DNA of 64,000 bases from positions 310,001 through 374,000 of the forward strand of contig JADWQD010000004.1 of assembly GCA_016110215.1 (NCBI GenBank), read 5' to 3'. This DNA comes from Capronia americana (lineage: Eukaryota; Ascomycota; Eurotiomycetes; Chaetothyriales; Herpotrichiellaceae). Below the pieces are notes generated by a model. The model saw only the letters and a list, made by a program, of their open reading frames with translations, searched no databases and was not told the origin of the DNA. The translations under genes and the position numbers were made by a program. How positions within the stretch are numbered: position 1 is the first letter of the stretch; every line of letters begins with the position of its first letter. Positions 11,120-21,426 of this stretch are shown in pieces.

Positions 11120-14100
11120 ATGGACATCAATTCACTCCTCTCTCCTTCGGAGACTCCTCGCGCACATTCTTCCGCTCCTTCGACGAGCCCCTCGAACATA
11201 GCGGCCCAGTCGCATGCCCAGTCGCCTTTCCGCCACGTCCAACGATCACATCCTGGTGCCTCAGCCATAGTAAACTCCCCTCTTGGTCGCTCTGTCCACC
11301 CTGCATCTAGCGTTCCTGGGCGTATGAGAAGCCCGTCTCAACAGTCTCCCCATCCATCGCCGCTCATCAGCCCCGTCCCAGCTGGCACTATCTCTGCGCA
11401 CTTGCCTCGAACTTCCTCCGCTCCTTCGATGGAGACTTTGGCAGAGTTTGCTCCATCGAAGGTCACCCCCCCACTCCTCTCTAGCCGCGACTCGACGGAG
11501 AGTCAGAAATCTTCGTCTGGTCTCTTTCCGCATTTGACCTCGGCCGGCGCAACGTCAAATCCTCGTGCGTCGATCGATATCAACATGGTCGACACGCCGA
11601 AGCAGACTTTGAGGGCTGATTATTCAGATACTTCACTCCCGGTCGAGAAGCAGCAGAGACTTGCTGTTCTGACAGCCTACATTCAAGAATCACCGTCTTC
11701 GTATGAAGCCCACAAGGAAATCATTGGTATCTTGCACCAAGGCTTTATCGACCACATTTATCCCCCAAACGATCAGAATACCCGGCGCGATCCCCATACA
11801 TACGACCTGCTCCCCGACCTTCGCCAAGCGCGAGAGAACCTGGACAAGCTCTTTGCAGTAGGGGAGGAACAATGGTTAACTTGGCTTCAGGATGAGAGTA
11901 TCCTTGCTCAGACGGCCGACGAGAGAGTTGCTGTGGTAGACAACTGCCGGCGAGCGGTGACAGAAGAGTATGGCAGCACACGGCTATGGTCGACCTACGG
12001 AGACTGGCTTCTACATTGTCACAAATGGGCGCTAGATGCGCCGGGTGATGCGCAAGGCGATATCGATACTGAACGCTTGGTTGGTCGTGAGGTCTTCGAC
12101 TGGAATCTTGTGCTGGACACGTGGACCGAAGCTGTCGAGCGCACCCGGCATGACCTGAGCCACAGTCATGAAGTCTGGGACAAGTACATGACCGTCCGAT
12201 TCGGCGATCTCAACCAGAAATTGAACTCCGGCGACGTCGCGACAGCCCTCGAGCTCTTCGAAGCCCGGCTCCGCGTACCGCATGCAGAATGGCAACAGAC
12301 GTTCCAGGCCTTTTCCAGCTTTGTGTCTGCGAACGTCCCCGCGAGTCAGTATGAAGATATCATGGCTTCGAACCTGAAAGAGTCGGCCGTCGCCAAGAAG
12401 ATATGGGCAGACAGAGATGGCTTTGAGACAGCGCTATCCCAAGCACAGACTTCGGAGGACACGACCGCTGAATACCAAGCCTTCTCGAGGTACATCGAGT
12501 GGGAACGTGAGCAGGACATCAGGCATCAGGCGCAAAGGAGGGGTAAGAATAGACGTGCACAAGAGGTTCGGAATCCCCACTTCGACATGGTCGACGCTTT
12601 GTACCAGCGTGCTGAGTTGCGCTTCCCTTCCGTCCTCGCGATATGGGAAGAACACATCGACTACCTCGTTGAGAAATCGAAGCCAGGTCTACTGGAAACA
12701 CTGGCTCGAGCCACCAAACACTGTCCCTGGTCTGGAGCACTTTGGAAACAATATCTTCTGGCGTCAGAGCTCGCGGAGGACTCCTTTGTTGAAACCGAGA
12801 AAATCAAGCACAAGGCGACGAGTACTGGACTTCTGGACGCGGCCGGCATCGAGGAAGCTCTTCTGGTCTATGATGCTTGGTGTGGCTATCTTCTACGGCG
12901 ATCGAAGCGACCGGACGCTACCGAAGAAGACTCAGATGTCGCTGAGATGGGAATCCGTTCGTCAATTGAGGCTGCGCACAATTGTGCTTCCAATCTAGGA
13001 GTCAGTGGTGCCTTTGACCCGTCATTCCGGCTACAGCGAAAATATGTCGAGTATCTCAAATCTCAAGGACGACTGGACAATGCCGGGGCGCAATTCAACG
13101 ATGCTGTGTCTGACTACGGCAAATACTACAAATTCTGGCTCAGATATTATGAATTCGAATTGCAGAAATCCATGCAAATGGCCCTCCTCCAAGGAGCTGG
13201 TCCTGATCGGCTGGGGACTCTCTCTTCCGCCCCATTTGCGGCAGGAATCCTCAAGGAAGCCCTCAAGCATCCAGAGCTGGACTACCCAGAGCCGATCATG
13301 GAAGCACTCTTGAATCATTGCGAGGACTACGAAGATGCAGAAGAACTTCAAAGCGCCATCGGGTTGATCCGAAAGGTGCGGAAAGAGCTCGCTGTGAAAC
13401 GACAGCAAGAGACACTGCAAGCGGCAGAAGTTGCTGTGGAGAAGAAGCAAGCTGAAGAAGAAGTTGCGCATAGAACGGAGGAGGTCGCCAACGGTCTTCA
13501 TATCGGCAAGCGCAAACGTGATGAGGACATAGAGGAGCAGGAGACTACGAAGCGCCAACGTAATGAGGAAGTTACGGCGCAATCAGTCGAGAAGAAGGCG
13601 GCTGCGGTGAACGAAGTGAAACGAGATCGCGAGCATGCAAGTGTGCTGGTCCAAAACGTCCCACCGAACGTCACCGAGACGAAAATCAGACAGTTTTTCA
13701 GCAGTTGCGGAGTCGTCAAGCAAGTCAAGCTTTTGCAGGATGAAGAGAACAGCGTCATTGTAGAGTTTGAGGAGGCCGACGCCGCCAACTTTGCTCTCTC
13801 CCGAGACGGGCGCGAGTTCGAAGGAGCTGAGCTCTCTGTCATTCTCAACACCGGATCAACGCTTTTTGTCACCAACTACCCTGCCGCTGCCGACGAAGCG
13901 TACATCCGCGACTTATTCGGCTCGTACGGCGAAATCGTCAATGTCCGCTTTCCTTCGCTCCAGCGCAACAAGAAACGGAGATTCTGTTATGTCGAGTTCA
14001 AGCAGCCCAGCGATGCGCAAAAGGCCACCGAACTCGATGGCAAGGACGTCGACGGCCTCTCGCTCATTGCCAAGATCTCTAATCCAGGCGAAAAGCGAGC

Positions 14101-14959
14101 AAGGCAGGAAGCTACGAATGATGGCCGTCAGATCTTCGTTGGGCAGATAGGCTTCAAGACCAGGCGTAGCGAAGTTGAGAAACTGTTCTCCAAGTTCGGA
14201 ACGATCGAACATGTCAAATTCCCACTTGATGAGCAGCGACCCTCGCGTAATCGCGGCATTGCCTTCTTGACATTTGCAACTCAAGAACAAGCGCAAGCTG
14301 CTTTGGCCATGGATGGTGAAGAACTCATGAACAGGAAGCTCACCGTCAGTCTTACATCGGAGCGCGACAAACGACAAGCGAGAAGCCTGAACGGCCGTTC
14401 GAAATCCCCGTCTATTGAATTAGATGGCGTCGCACTACGTGCACGGAGGACCTTGGATCAGGAAGGTCTTGTAGACCGACGAGATAGAACCGTTGTCCTT
14501 TGCGACGTACCCGACACTATCAACGAGAGCCGGCTTCGGGGGGTCGGAGAGAAGTTTGGAAAGGTCAGCAAAGTCGTGCTCAAGACCAATCACCAAGGCG
14601 CCATTCTCGAATACGAAAACGTTGCAGACGCAGGTCGTGCAATGATTGAACTTCAGAACTATGAGATCGATCCTGGGCGGCGCATTCGGGTGACAAGTTT
14701 GGAAGAAATGTTGCAGCAGAAGCCAGAGCTGAAGACGGCTCAATTCAGCAAACGACCAGCGCCCAATGTTCCTTCGGCGGCGAGTGGGCCGGTCAGACGT
14801 CCTGCTCAACCTGGAGTCCGGAAGGGGGGACATCTGGGTATGCGGTCGGCGGCATTGCTGGGCTCGGGCTCAGGCGGCACAGATGATGCGAAGGCGGATG
14901 GAGAGGCAGGCACGAAGAAGTCCAACGATGACTTTCGGAGCATGATCAGCGGCAAGTAA
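11120..14959 (+). CDS. PRP24: U4/U6 snRNP assembly factor Prp24 (SART3-like)
   Basis: Single-exon gene, 1279 aa, starting at MDINSLLSPSE in a GCCGCCATGG context. After a Ser/Pro-rich disordered N-terminus (about 1-180) comes a long helical region with HAT-repeat character (for example RLWSTYGDWLLHC, KYYKFWLRYYEFEL), then a charged coiled segment rich in Glu/Lys/Gln (about 745-830). Four RRMs follow, with RNP2-like strands SVLVQNVP (about 840), TLFVTNYP (913), QIFVGQIG (1003) and TVVLCDVP (1124). The protein ends in SNDDFRSMISGK, matching the conserved C-terminal Lsm-binding motif of Prp24/SART3. The family anneals U4 and U6 snRNAs during spliceosome recycling in the nucleus. The HAT-plus-RRM architecture is that of SART3 and fission yeast Prp24 rather than of budding yeast Prp24. 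Confidence 0.94.
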   Translation: MDINSLLSPSETPRAHSSAPSTSPSNIAAQSHAQSPFRHVQRSHPGASAIVNSPLGRSVHPASSVPGRMRSPSQQSPHPSPLISPVPAGTISAHLPRTSSAPSMETLAEFAPSKVTPPLLSSRDSTESQKSSSGLFPHLTSAGATSNPRASIDINMVDTPKQTLRADYSDTSLPVEKQQRLAVLTAYIQESPSSYEAHKEIIGILHQGFIDHIYPPNDQNTRRDPHTYDLLPDLRQARENLDKLFAVGEEQWLTWLQDESILAQTADERVAVVDNCRRAVTEEYGSTRLWSTYGDWLLHCHKWALDAPGDAQGDIDTERLVGREVFDWNLVLDTWTEAVERTRHDLSHSHEVWDKYMTVRFGDLNQKLNSGDVATALELFEARLRVPHAEWQQTFQAFSSFVSANVPASQYEDIMASNLKESAVAKKIWADRDGFETALSQAQTSEDTTAEYQAFSRYIEWEREQDIRHQAQRRGKNRRAQEVRNPHFDMVDALYQRAELRFPSVLAIWEEHIDYLVEKSKPGLLETLARATKHCPWSGALWKQYLLASELAEDSFVETEKIKHKATSTGLLDAAGIEEALLVYDAWCGYLLRRSKRPDATEEDSDVAEMGIRSSIEAAHNCASNLGVSGAFDPSFRLQRKYVEYLKSQGRLDNAGAQFNDAVSDYGKYYKFWLRYYEFELQKSMQMALLQGAGPDRLGTLSSAPFAAGILKEALKHPELDYPEPIMEALLNHCEDYEDAEELQSAIGLIRKVRKELAVKRQQETLQAAEVAVEKKQAEEEVAHRTEEVANGLHIGKRKRDEDIEEQETTKRQRNEEVTAQSVEKKAAAVNEVKRDREHASVLVQNVPPNVTETKIRQFFSSCGVVKQVKLLQDEENSVIVEFEEADAANFALSRDGREFEGAELSVILNTGSTLFVTNYPAAADEAYIRDLFGSYGEIVNVRFPSLQRNKKRRFCYVEFKQPSDAQKATELDGKDVDGLSLIAKISNPGEKRARQEATNDGRQIFVGQIGFKTRRSEVEKLFSKFGTIEHVKFPLDEQRPSRNRGIAFLTFATQEQAQAALAMDGEELMNRKLTVSLTSERDKRQARSLNGRSKSPSIELDGVALRARRTLDQEGLVDRRDRTVVLCDVPDTINESRLRGVGEKFGKVSKVVLKTNHQGAILEYENVADAGRAMIELQNYEIDPGRRIRVTSLEEMLQQKPELKTAQFSKRPAPNVPSAASGPVRRPAQPGVRKGGHLGMRSAALLGSGSGGTDDAKADGEAGTKKSNDDFRSMISGK

Positions 14960-15394
14960 TTTGAAGGAAGCCGAGTAAATGAGGGGACCAGTTTCGAGGG
15001 ACACTGACTGCATTTTGCGCTTCTACATAAACTTGTACAATAGAAGAATTCATAGGGCGACCTCGAGTGTGCGTATTGCTGAACTGGTTGTCAATTAGAA
15101 CAAATAATGCTACCGCAGCTGTAATCCTGGCAATCTGGTCATGCCGTGTTGCGCCATTTCCGGTGGCAGCAGCAGCCTCGTCACCGGCTTCCTCTGTTGC
15201 GATTGGTTGGCGGACGGCGAGGTGGTGATCGATCATCCAGCGTTTATCCGCACCACCACATCAGCTGCCCTAATTGCGGTGCTGCGTGCTGACTATTTGT
15301 ATCACCTAGCCTTTCCTTACCTGCGCGAACGCCTTTCTCTTCCTTTGAATTGCTATGGGCAAAGGCGGACCAGAATCCGCAGAGCACACCCACC
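14960..15394. other. Intergenic spacer, PRP24 to molybdate transporter
   Basis: These 435 bases contain the PRP24 3' UTR and the promoter of the transporter gene. No coding frame or repeat is supported. Confidence 0.5.
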
Positions 15395-16717
15395 ATGAAT
15401 CAGTCCCGACTCCGTCATCTCGCCGCCCACAATCTCTCGACCTTCCGCCGGCAGCCATGGAATGAGGTCTCAGGCTCGCTCGGTGACCTAGGCACCTTCT
15501 TACCCATCGTCATCGCGTTGACGGAAGGGCGTCAGATCTCTCTGACAACAACCTTGATCTTCACCGGCATCTACAACATTCTCACCGGCGCATTCTTTGG
15601 CATCCCTCTTCCGGTGCAGCCGATGAAAGCGATCGCTGCCGTCGCCATCCTTAAATCTCTGACGGCGGGCCAGACCGCGGCAGCCGGACTCTTCGTATCG
15701 ACCTGTATTCTCCTCTTCAGCGTCACCGGGCTTCTGACATGGTTTACAAGAGTCATTCCGATCCCGGTTGTGAAAGGAATTCAGGTTGGCGCCGGGTTGA
15801 GCTTGATTCTTGCCGCCGGCGGGAAAGCACTCGCTTCACTGTCCTGGACCGCGCCCTCCCGGCTGGACAACTACCTGTGGATGATTCTCGCATTCCTCGC
15901 CCTCTTTGCCACCAACCTCCGGCCGAGGACGCCGTATGCCTTGATCGTCTTCCTGCTCGGTATCGGCTTTGCAATCGTCCAAGTTGCGGGCGGCAACCAC
16001 GGCGAGTGGCCCGGATTCCGTGCATGGCATCCCTACACTCAAGCGCCCTCGGGAAGTGAATGGAAGGCAGGAATACTGGACGCGGGTGTCGGCCAACTTC
16101 CGCTGACCACTCTCAACTCCATCATCGCCGTCACACACCTCGCCGCCGACCTGCTTCCCGAGATCGAAACGCCATCGGTCACGGCGATCGGGATAAGCGT
16201 GGCTGGAATGAATCTCGTCGGCTGTTGGTTTGGCGCCATGCCTGTGTGTCACGGATCCGGCGGTCTGGCAGCTCAATATCGCTTTGGCGCTCGCTCCGGT
16301 GCGAGCATCATTTTTCTCGGACTGCTCAAGCTGCTCTTGGGTATCCTCTTTGGCGAGAGCCTCACGAGTCTGTTGCGCAGGTTCCCACTGGCGCTACTGT
16401 CCGTCATGATCATCGCGGCCGGGTTGGAGCTTGCGAGCGTGGGAGAGAGTCTGAACACGCCGCGAGCGAGGGATCTGGGCAAAGAAGATAACCCCCGACG
16501 CGACGAAATCACAGATGACGAGAAAAAACGCAGATGGTCTGTCATGCTCGTAACAGCAGGCCTGCTCGTTGCGTTCAAGAACGATGCTATTGGCTTCTTG
16601 GCCGGAATGTGCTGCCATTGGAGCTTTCAACTGTCGAGCTATGTGACGCGGCGAACACGCACCGGCGCCGCCGCTACGCTGGAGGACGCTGGAGAAAGGG
16701 AGGCTCTACTTCCTTGA
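15395..16717 (+). CDS. MOT1-type molybdate/sulfate transporter
   Basis: Single-exon gene, 440 aa, with about ten hydrophobic segments. The start ATG follows CACCCACC and gives MNQSRLRHLAAHNLST. Family signatures of MOT1 (SulP-related, lacking a STAS domain) are visible: GSLGDLGTFLPIVIAL near residue 30, PVQPMKAIAAVAILKS in the first conserved block, and IPVVKGIQVGAGLSLILAAG in the second. The C-terminal part has a polar loop with a charged stretch before the last helix. Family members take up molybdate for molybdenum-cofactor enzymes, at the plasma or an internal membrane; specificity for molybdate over sulfate is inferred from the motifs. It converges on the SDR gene, 45 nt apart. Confidence 0.9.
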   Translation: MNQSRLRHLAAHNLSTFRRQPWNEVSGSLGDLGTFLPIVIALTEGRQISLTTTLIFTGIYNILTGAFFGIPLPVQPMKAIAAVAILKSLTAGQTAAAGLFVSTCILLFSVTGLLTWFTRVIPIPVVKGIQVGAGLSLILAAGGKALASLSWTAPSRLDNYLWMILAFLALFATNLRPRTPYALIVFLLGIGFAIVQVAGGNHGEWPGFRAWHPYTQAPSGSEWKAGILDAGVGQLPLTTLNSIIAVTHLAADLLPEIETPSVTAIGISVAGMNLVGCWFGAMPVCHGSGGLAAQYRFGARSGASIIFLGLLKLLLGILFGESLTSLLRRFPLALLSVMIIAAGLELASVGESLNTPRARDLGKEDNPRRDEITDDEKKRRWSVMLVTAGLLVAFKNDAIGFLAGMCCHWSFQLSSYVTRRTRTGAAATLEDAGEREALLP

Positions 16718-16762
16718 GCATTCAAACCCGAATCCACAATCTAAACCTAATCCCGCTCGTCA

Positions 16763-17521
16763 TCACCATGGTATCGGTCCATCGGTGCGCGAATACGTCC
16801 CCGTCACACCGTCCGGTCCTTCAGCAACCAATTCAGCAGCCCGGACAGCTCCCAGTTTTGGGTCCGTCTCATCAGTCAACTCTGCATTGTTCAGCCCGGT
16901 AGCCCGATATCCCGGACACACACTGTTGACCTTCCACCTCGGGTACAGCTTCGAGTAGTAGGCGGCGAGCGCGTTGACGGCAGACTTGCTCGAATTGTAC
17001 CACGGACCTTTGTACATGAGGCCCTTGAGCGTCGTCTGGATGGAGCCCAGCGTCGAGGAAATGAAGATCACCTTAGGCAGGGTCGACTTTTCGAGCAGCG
17101 GAGCGAATTTCTCGGTCAAGACCGCCGTAGAAGTGACATTGACGTTCATGCAGAGGTCGAACTTGTCCCGTAGCGTCGCGTCCGGGGGCAGGTGCTGAGC
17201 CGCCGTCCCGGCGTTGTTGACCAACACGTCAAGCTTGCCGAAATGCTGCTGCACGGCGAGGAAGCAGTGCTCGATTGATTCGTCGTCCGTAATGTCCAAT
17301 TGGATGGGGTTCACGTTGAGCGGCGCGCCCATCGACGCCACTGCCTCTTCGCCCTTGTGCGTGTCCCGACAGGCCATGAGCACTTGATTGTTGGGGCTGT
17401 CGCGCGCGAGTTTCTTGACGATTTCGTACCCGATTCCCGTGTTCCCGCCCGTCACGAGGATGATGGTCTTTTTCTGCGCCGCCACGCTGGAGGGACGGGA
17501 GACGAGTTGTGGTCTAGACAT
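16763..17521 (-). CDS. Short-chain dehydrogenase/reductase
   Basis: Single-exon gene, 252 aa, start ATG at 17521. A classical SDR: cofactor loop TGGNTGIG near residue 24, NNAG near 100, catalytic Ser in FISSTLGS and the active-site YNSSK (Tyr-x-x-x-Lys), with CPGY following. A basic/polar residue pattern after the second strand (CRDTHKGEE) favours NADP(H). Similar fungal SDRs reduce small carbonyls; the substrate is unknown. The gene is convergent with the molybdate transporter, leaving only 45 nt between stop codons, so their 3' UTRs probably overlap. Confidence 0.92.
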   Translation of the reverse strand: MSRPQLVSRPSSVAAQKKTIILVTGGNTGIGYEIVKKLARDSPNNQVLMACRDTHKGEEAVASMGAPLNVNPIQLDITDDESIEHCFLAVQQHFGKLDVLVNNAGTAAQHLPPDATLRDKFDLCMNVNVTSTAVLTEKFAPLLEKSTLPKVIFISSTLGSIQTTLKGLMYKGPWYNSSKSAVNALAAYYSKLYPRWKVNSVCPGYRATGLNNAELTDETDPKLGAVRAAELVAEGPDGVTGTYSRTDGPIPW

Positions 17522-18644
17522 TTTGGCCTTGGACTTGAAGTGTGAAGATGAAGTTGAAGCTGAAGCTAGTTTGACTTGTTGAGATCCTGGAGAGGTAGAA
17601 GCTAGCTTGAACGTGAGGTCGAATCGAATCGAATCAAATCAAATCAAATCAAATCGGATTGAAGTTGAACTTGAACTTGAACTTGAAACGCAAGTGGTGC
17701 GTGCGGACTGGGCCCAATCCTCTAATCTATCAATCAATGCACTGCACTGCACTGCGCTGTCTGAACAAATAGATGGAGGGGTGAATGGGTGAATGGGTAT
17801 ATGGACGATTGACAACTGTGTCTTTGAATCCCGTGTAGAAACACGAGTACTGGAATGATAAACTCGAACTGAGTAGGTATGTAGCCACGCACCTCGCCAC
17901 GATGCAACAAGCCGCCGGTATAAGTACTGTAACTAAAACTAAAACTGAAAACTAGAATATCGCTACGTCACCGCTCTGGTTCCTCCGACCGCCACGACTA
18001 CGTGCCGACAATTAGGACTGTGACACGAGGTATTGTGGCCCGTCCTGGTACGAGGTACTCAGGCCCTAAGTTCAGTCCAGTCCAGTCCAGTTCCACTCCA
18101 GTTCTGTGCCCGCCATTCCCCTTCCCCGCCATCCCGCTTTGTAATATACAGTACAACGGCATTGTGGTCATGGTGAGGGGTCTCCGCAGTCGTTAATTAC
18201 TGGTCTGTACTCGTACACAGTACTACGCAAGTGATGGCTTTAATTTTGGCTTGGAGAAACGTCTACACGCCCATGACCATCACCATGACCATAATAATGC
18301 TACCATGACTGTGACCGTGAATGTTAAGATACTCGGGCCATTGCATCGCTTCTACGTCTACGTCTACGTCTGCTTCTCCTTCTCCTTCTCCTTGTCCTTC
18401 TCCTTCTCCATCTCCTTCTCCTTCTCCTTGAGCCGAGTCTGTGGTCAAACATCCGGCAAAGTCGGGAAAGCGCGGTGTCGAAGGGTGAACCGCGCCAAAG
18501 CGCCAAAGCGACGTTGGAATGCTAGTTTCAGCATGAACCAAACGCGACCTCGAACTTCCCGCGAGGGTGTCGGCCGAGTGCGAGTGTGGGCGCATTCCCA
18601 TCTAAAATTATATCATATCATATCACATCACATCACATCATTAA
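17522..18644. repeat. Microsatellite-dense intergenic region
   Basis: About 1.1 kb between the SDR start and the dioxygenase stop. It holds at least six different short tandem arrays: AATCG/AATCA pentamers at 17619-17656, TTGAAC hexamers at about 17664-17687, CACTG pentamers at about 17736-17756, CAGTC pentamers at about 18073-18091, CTACGT hexamers at about 18348-18368 followed by a CTTCTC/CTTCTT pyrimidine tract to about 18432, and ATATC/ACATC pentamers at about 18608-18640. No gene is supported; long frames here are by-products of the repeats. Confidence 0.85.
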
Positions 18645-19682
18645 TCAATGTATAACATCCACCTTGCCGTCCAGCTTTGTAAAGGCCGCGGGCCCGCCGG
18701 GGACTTGCAGCCAGTTCTTCCCATCGTAGTGCTCCTCGCCCTCGATGATGTGGAAGGTGTAGATGATGCGGCCCTTGGGACTCGTGTTCTTCTCGCTCTT
18801 GTGCAGGATGTTGCCGTGGATGAGCACCAGACTGCCGGCCTTGACTTCGCCGAGGGTATATTCTTCGTGAGGAGGCTGTGCGTCCGACTGTGTTTCCGAC
18901 TGTGACTGTGACTGCGATTCTGCCGGTTCGTGCTGAAAATCCCTCGGCCACTGCGCCTCGTCCGGCACGCGCTCAAACGTCGTGCCCGAGTTGTCTGCCT
19001 TCCTGACGAACCGCTCCCGGACAGGCGCCCTGCGATGGCTGCCCGGCGCGAAACTCAAACATCCGTTCTGCACGGTCGCGTCCTCGAGCGCGATCCAAAA
19101 CCCCACGGCCGACGGCCTGTCCGTGTACAGGAACGTCGAGTCCTGGTGCGGGGGCACGGCGCCGCCAATCTCGGGCTGCTTGCAGATCACCATGCTCTGC
19201 AGGAGGCGGGGGTCGCGGTAACCCAGGTCGCGCGCGATCGCGGCGTTGCTTCGTCCGATGGGCCCTGCGTGCGACACGTTGCCGAACTCGGGCACCAGAC
19301 CGTGCAGGTTGTGGCCGATCTTGTTGATCGCGCGTTCTTTGGGCTTGGTGAGCGCGCCGGTCTGGGCGTCGAATGCGTCCTCCTCGAAAAAGAAGCGCAC
19401 CTTGTCGCCGGAGGAGAGGAAGTAGTCGTCGCCGACGTGTTCCTTGGAGGTGCTGTTGCCGTGCGAGTCTGTGCCGGTTGTGAATTTGGTCATGGGGTGG
19501 TCGGCCAGAGGGAAGTCCGTGAGCAGTTGGTGTGTCTTGGAGAGGAGGCTCTGGCATGTCTGGGCGGCAAGGTAGTCTGGGATGATGAGGTAGCCGTCGC
19601 GCTCGAAGGAGGCCAGTTGTTTCGGCGTGAGGCCCTGCGTGGGCTCTAAGGACGGTTCGGGTGATATGCGTGAGGGCGCCAT
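18645..19682 (-). CDS. Phytanoyl-CoA dioxygenase-like Fe(II)/2-oxoglutarate oxygenase
   Basis: Predicted 345 aa, single exon, start ATG at 19682 (MAPSRISPE). The jelly-roll iron site is visible as HQDST (His-x-Asp) near residue 205 and a distal His in HGNILHKSEKN near 300, followed by GRIIYTFHI with the Arg that would bind 2-oxoglutarate. A low-complexity Ser/Gln insert (SQSQSQSETQS) lies before the distal His and is probably a surface loop. PhyH-family enzymes hydroxylate fatty acyl-CoAs or small metabolites. The frame stays open upstream through another ATG at 19859 and would add a hydrophobic segment, discussed under findings. The stop codon sits directly beside a pentamer repeat array. 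Confidence 0.88.
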   Translation of the reverse strand: MAPSRISPEPSLEPTQGLTPKQLASFERDGYLIIPDYLAAQTCQSLLSKTHQLLTDFPLADHPMTKFTTGTDSHGNSTSKEHVGDDYFLSSGDKVRFFFEEDAFDAQTGALTKPKERAINKIGHNLHGLVPEFGNVSHAGPIGRSNAAIARDLGYRDPRLLQSMVICKQPEIGGAVPPHQDSTFLYTDRPSAVGFWIALEDATVQNGCLSFAPGSHRRAPVRERFVRKADNSGTTFERVPDEAQWPRDFQHEPAESQSQSQSETQSDAQPPHEEYTLGEVKAGSLVLIHGNILHKSEKNTSPKGRIIYTFHIIEGEEHYDGKNWLQVPGGPAAFTKLDGKVDVIH

Positions 19683-20353
19683 GGTCAAGGAAGGAGGTTT
19701 GCAAGCTGGGTTCTGGAGGCGTGTTCTCTTGCGCACAAACAGCAGCAGAAATGTAGAGACGGATACTAGTACAGTATATATCAGACGGTAGGATGGGTTT
19801 GACGAAAGTGTCTCGTACAAGGCAATTAAAGTTGTGTTGGATTGTAGCTTTGGTGACATTCGGAGAAGGCCGCAGACATACAACGAGCGATTCTATTTCG
19901 ATACAGTATGAATCCAGCATGACAGCATTAGCCAGCCCCATCCATCCAGGGTAGCATGTCTTCTGCAACCACATCGTTGTGACCATCAAATCCTCAAGCA
20001 CTTCACACGCGGTGCTGGGAAATATCCCTGCAATCAGAGGGATGCCTCATGAAAAGACGCACACGCGGGATGGGCGCTTCACCCAATAATTGGTTCAATT
20101 CGCGTGTGAAGCAAGCGTGGAAGGTCTACATCATAGAGATCTGGGGCAATCCCGCAAGATCAGCCAATTTCCAATAGAACGCTAGAAGAGTCTGCAGTCG
20201 CGCCACAGAGAAGATAGGCAAATTTTGTAGACAGATAATGCCGATGTGGAACAGACATTTCAGAACACCATCCACCGAAACTTGGATTTTATGCCATGAA
20301 AACAAGTATCTTTGCAACAAGCAAAGCCACTTCAAACTTGCAAGCACTGTAGC
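19683..20353. other. Intergenic region between dioxygenase and BTB gene
   Basis: About 670 nt with the dioxygenase promoter (or its alternative N-terminal coding extension up to 19859) and the BTB gene's 3' side. Nothing else is supported. Confidence 0.45.
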
Positions 20354-21426
20354 TTAGTCCATCCGCTCCATCAGCTTGGGCATGATATCCTGGGTCACAT
20401 CACCATTTTCCTGCATCAGTTTCGTAAAACCACCATATTTCACAAGTGTCTCAACATGGCACACCGCATAATCAGCAACAAGATCGCGCAGTCCATCGGA
20501 CCCTCCCATATACTCCGTGGTGTGCTCGTACGCATACTTCACGAGTTCAACAACATCACCTGCACGCCGCAAATGCAGGATGAATCTCGACAGAGTGAGT
20601 CGAAGTTTCTGCAAGACGAGTTGTCGCAACGGTTCGATGCCATATTTGTCCGAGAAGACGTAGAGTTTGGCATGGCAGAGAAAGACTGGTGTAAAGTCCT
20701 CACAATCGTCTTCGTTGCTGCTCGGCTCCCACGCGGGGCTCGGGATATTCACTATGGCTTTGTCTTGGAAAGACTCCCAGAGCAGTTGACCCTTTGTCTT
20801 CCGATATATATCAGCATCGGGGGGAAGTTCCGGAGATTCGTCGGGAGCTTCTTGTGCGGCGTTGACGCCTTCGCCGTTGCCCCAATCGCTGGCCCACCCC
20901 GTCGTTCTCTTCTTCTTCTTGCCCTTCTCCCGTACACGTGCAGGGAATCTCCAGCCAAGATTGTCCATTACCGGCACTGGGTCAACTTCGGGGACAGCTT
21001 CCTCAGGGGCAGCTTCTTCGAGGGGAGCTTCTTCGGGGGGAGCGTCTGAATCATGGACTATCTTTGGAGACACAGAACCTCCGCTGCCAACTCCATTCTC
21101 CACACCAATATCTTGTTGGAAGAGGACCACCTCGGGCTCAGCAACAGAGTAGTCACCGGTGTAGGCAAATTGCATGAAGCGAATGAAAGTCTCCTCGTCC
21201 ACATCGTCAAAAACAGCATATTCTCTCTTCGCTTCAATCATGGCACCATCGATCAGGGTGGCCAGGGTTCTTGACTGATGAGCAGCAAGTTTGGAGTGGA
21301 TGAAGAAGGGCTTGCCGGCCGCACCGACAAGGAACTTGAACGGCTTCGCGTCGGCATAACTGTGGAATTGTGAGAAAGGTCGGCTCTCAGGAAGGGTGTC
21401 ACATACCTGTGGAATGGGAGCGCCAT
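20354..21426 (-). CDS. BTB/POZ domain protein
   Basis: Predicted 341 aa. A 20-nt first exon (21407-21426, encoding MALPFH plus two bases) is joined over a 47-nt intron to exon 2 (20354-21359). The N-terminal 60 or so residues match a BTB fold: YADAKPFKFLVG, FFIHSKLAAHQS, then DVDEETFIRFMQFAYTGDYS. A long acidic low-complexity insert with repeated EEAAPEEA-like units (about 85-110) precedes a second conserved block (FLCHAKLYVFSDKYGIEPL and LVLQKLR), so the BTB core is split, as in many fungal BTB proteins. Such proteins mediate dimerisation or act as CUL3 adaptors; no second functional domain is seen. The role is unknown. Confidence 0.88.

Noticed and set aside
18251..18655. Plus-strand frame of 134 codons with Phe/Ser repeats
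   Set aside because: It is translated microsatellite sequence within the repeat-rich spacer.
18930..19649. 239-codon open frame on the plus strand opposite the dioxygenase gene
   Set aside because: It is an antisense shadow of a GC-rich coding exon; composition (Arg/Val/Gly runs) is unlike a protein and the minus-strand frame has clear PhyH motifs.
18973..20001. 342-codon minus-strand frame overlapping the dioxygenase in another phase
   Set aside because: Its sequence is Arg/His-rich frame-shifted noise with no domain; the overlapping frame encodes the recognisable enzyme.
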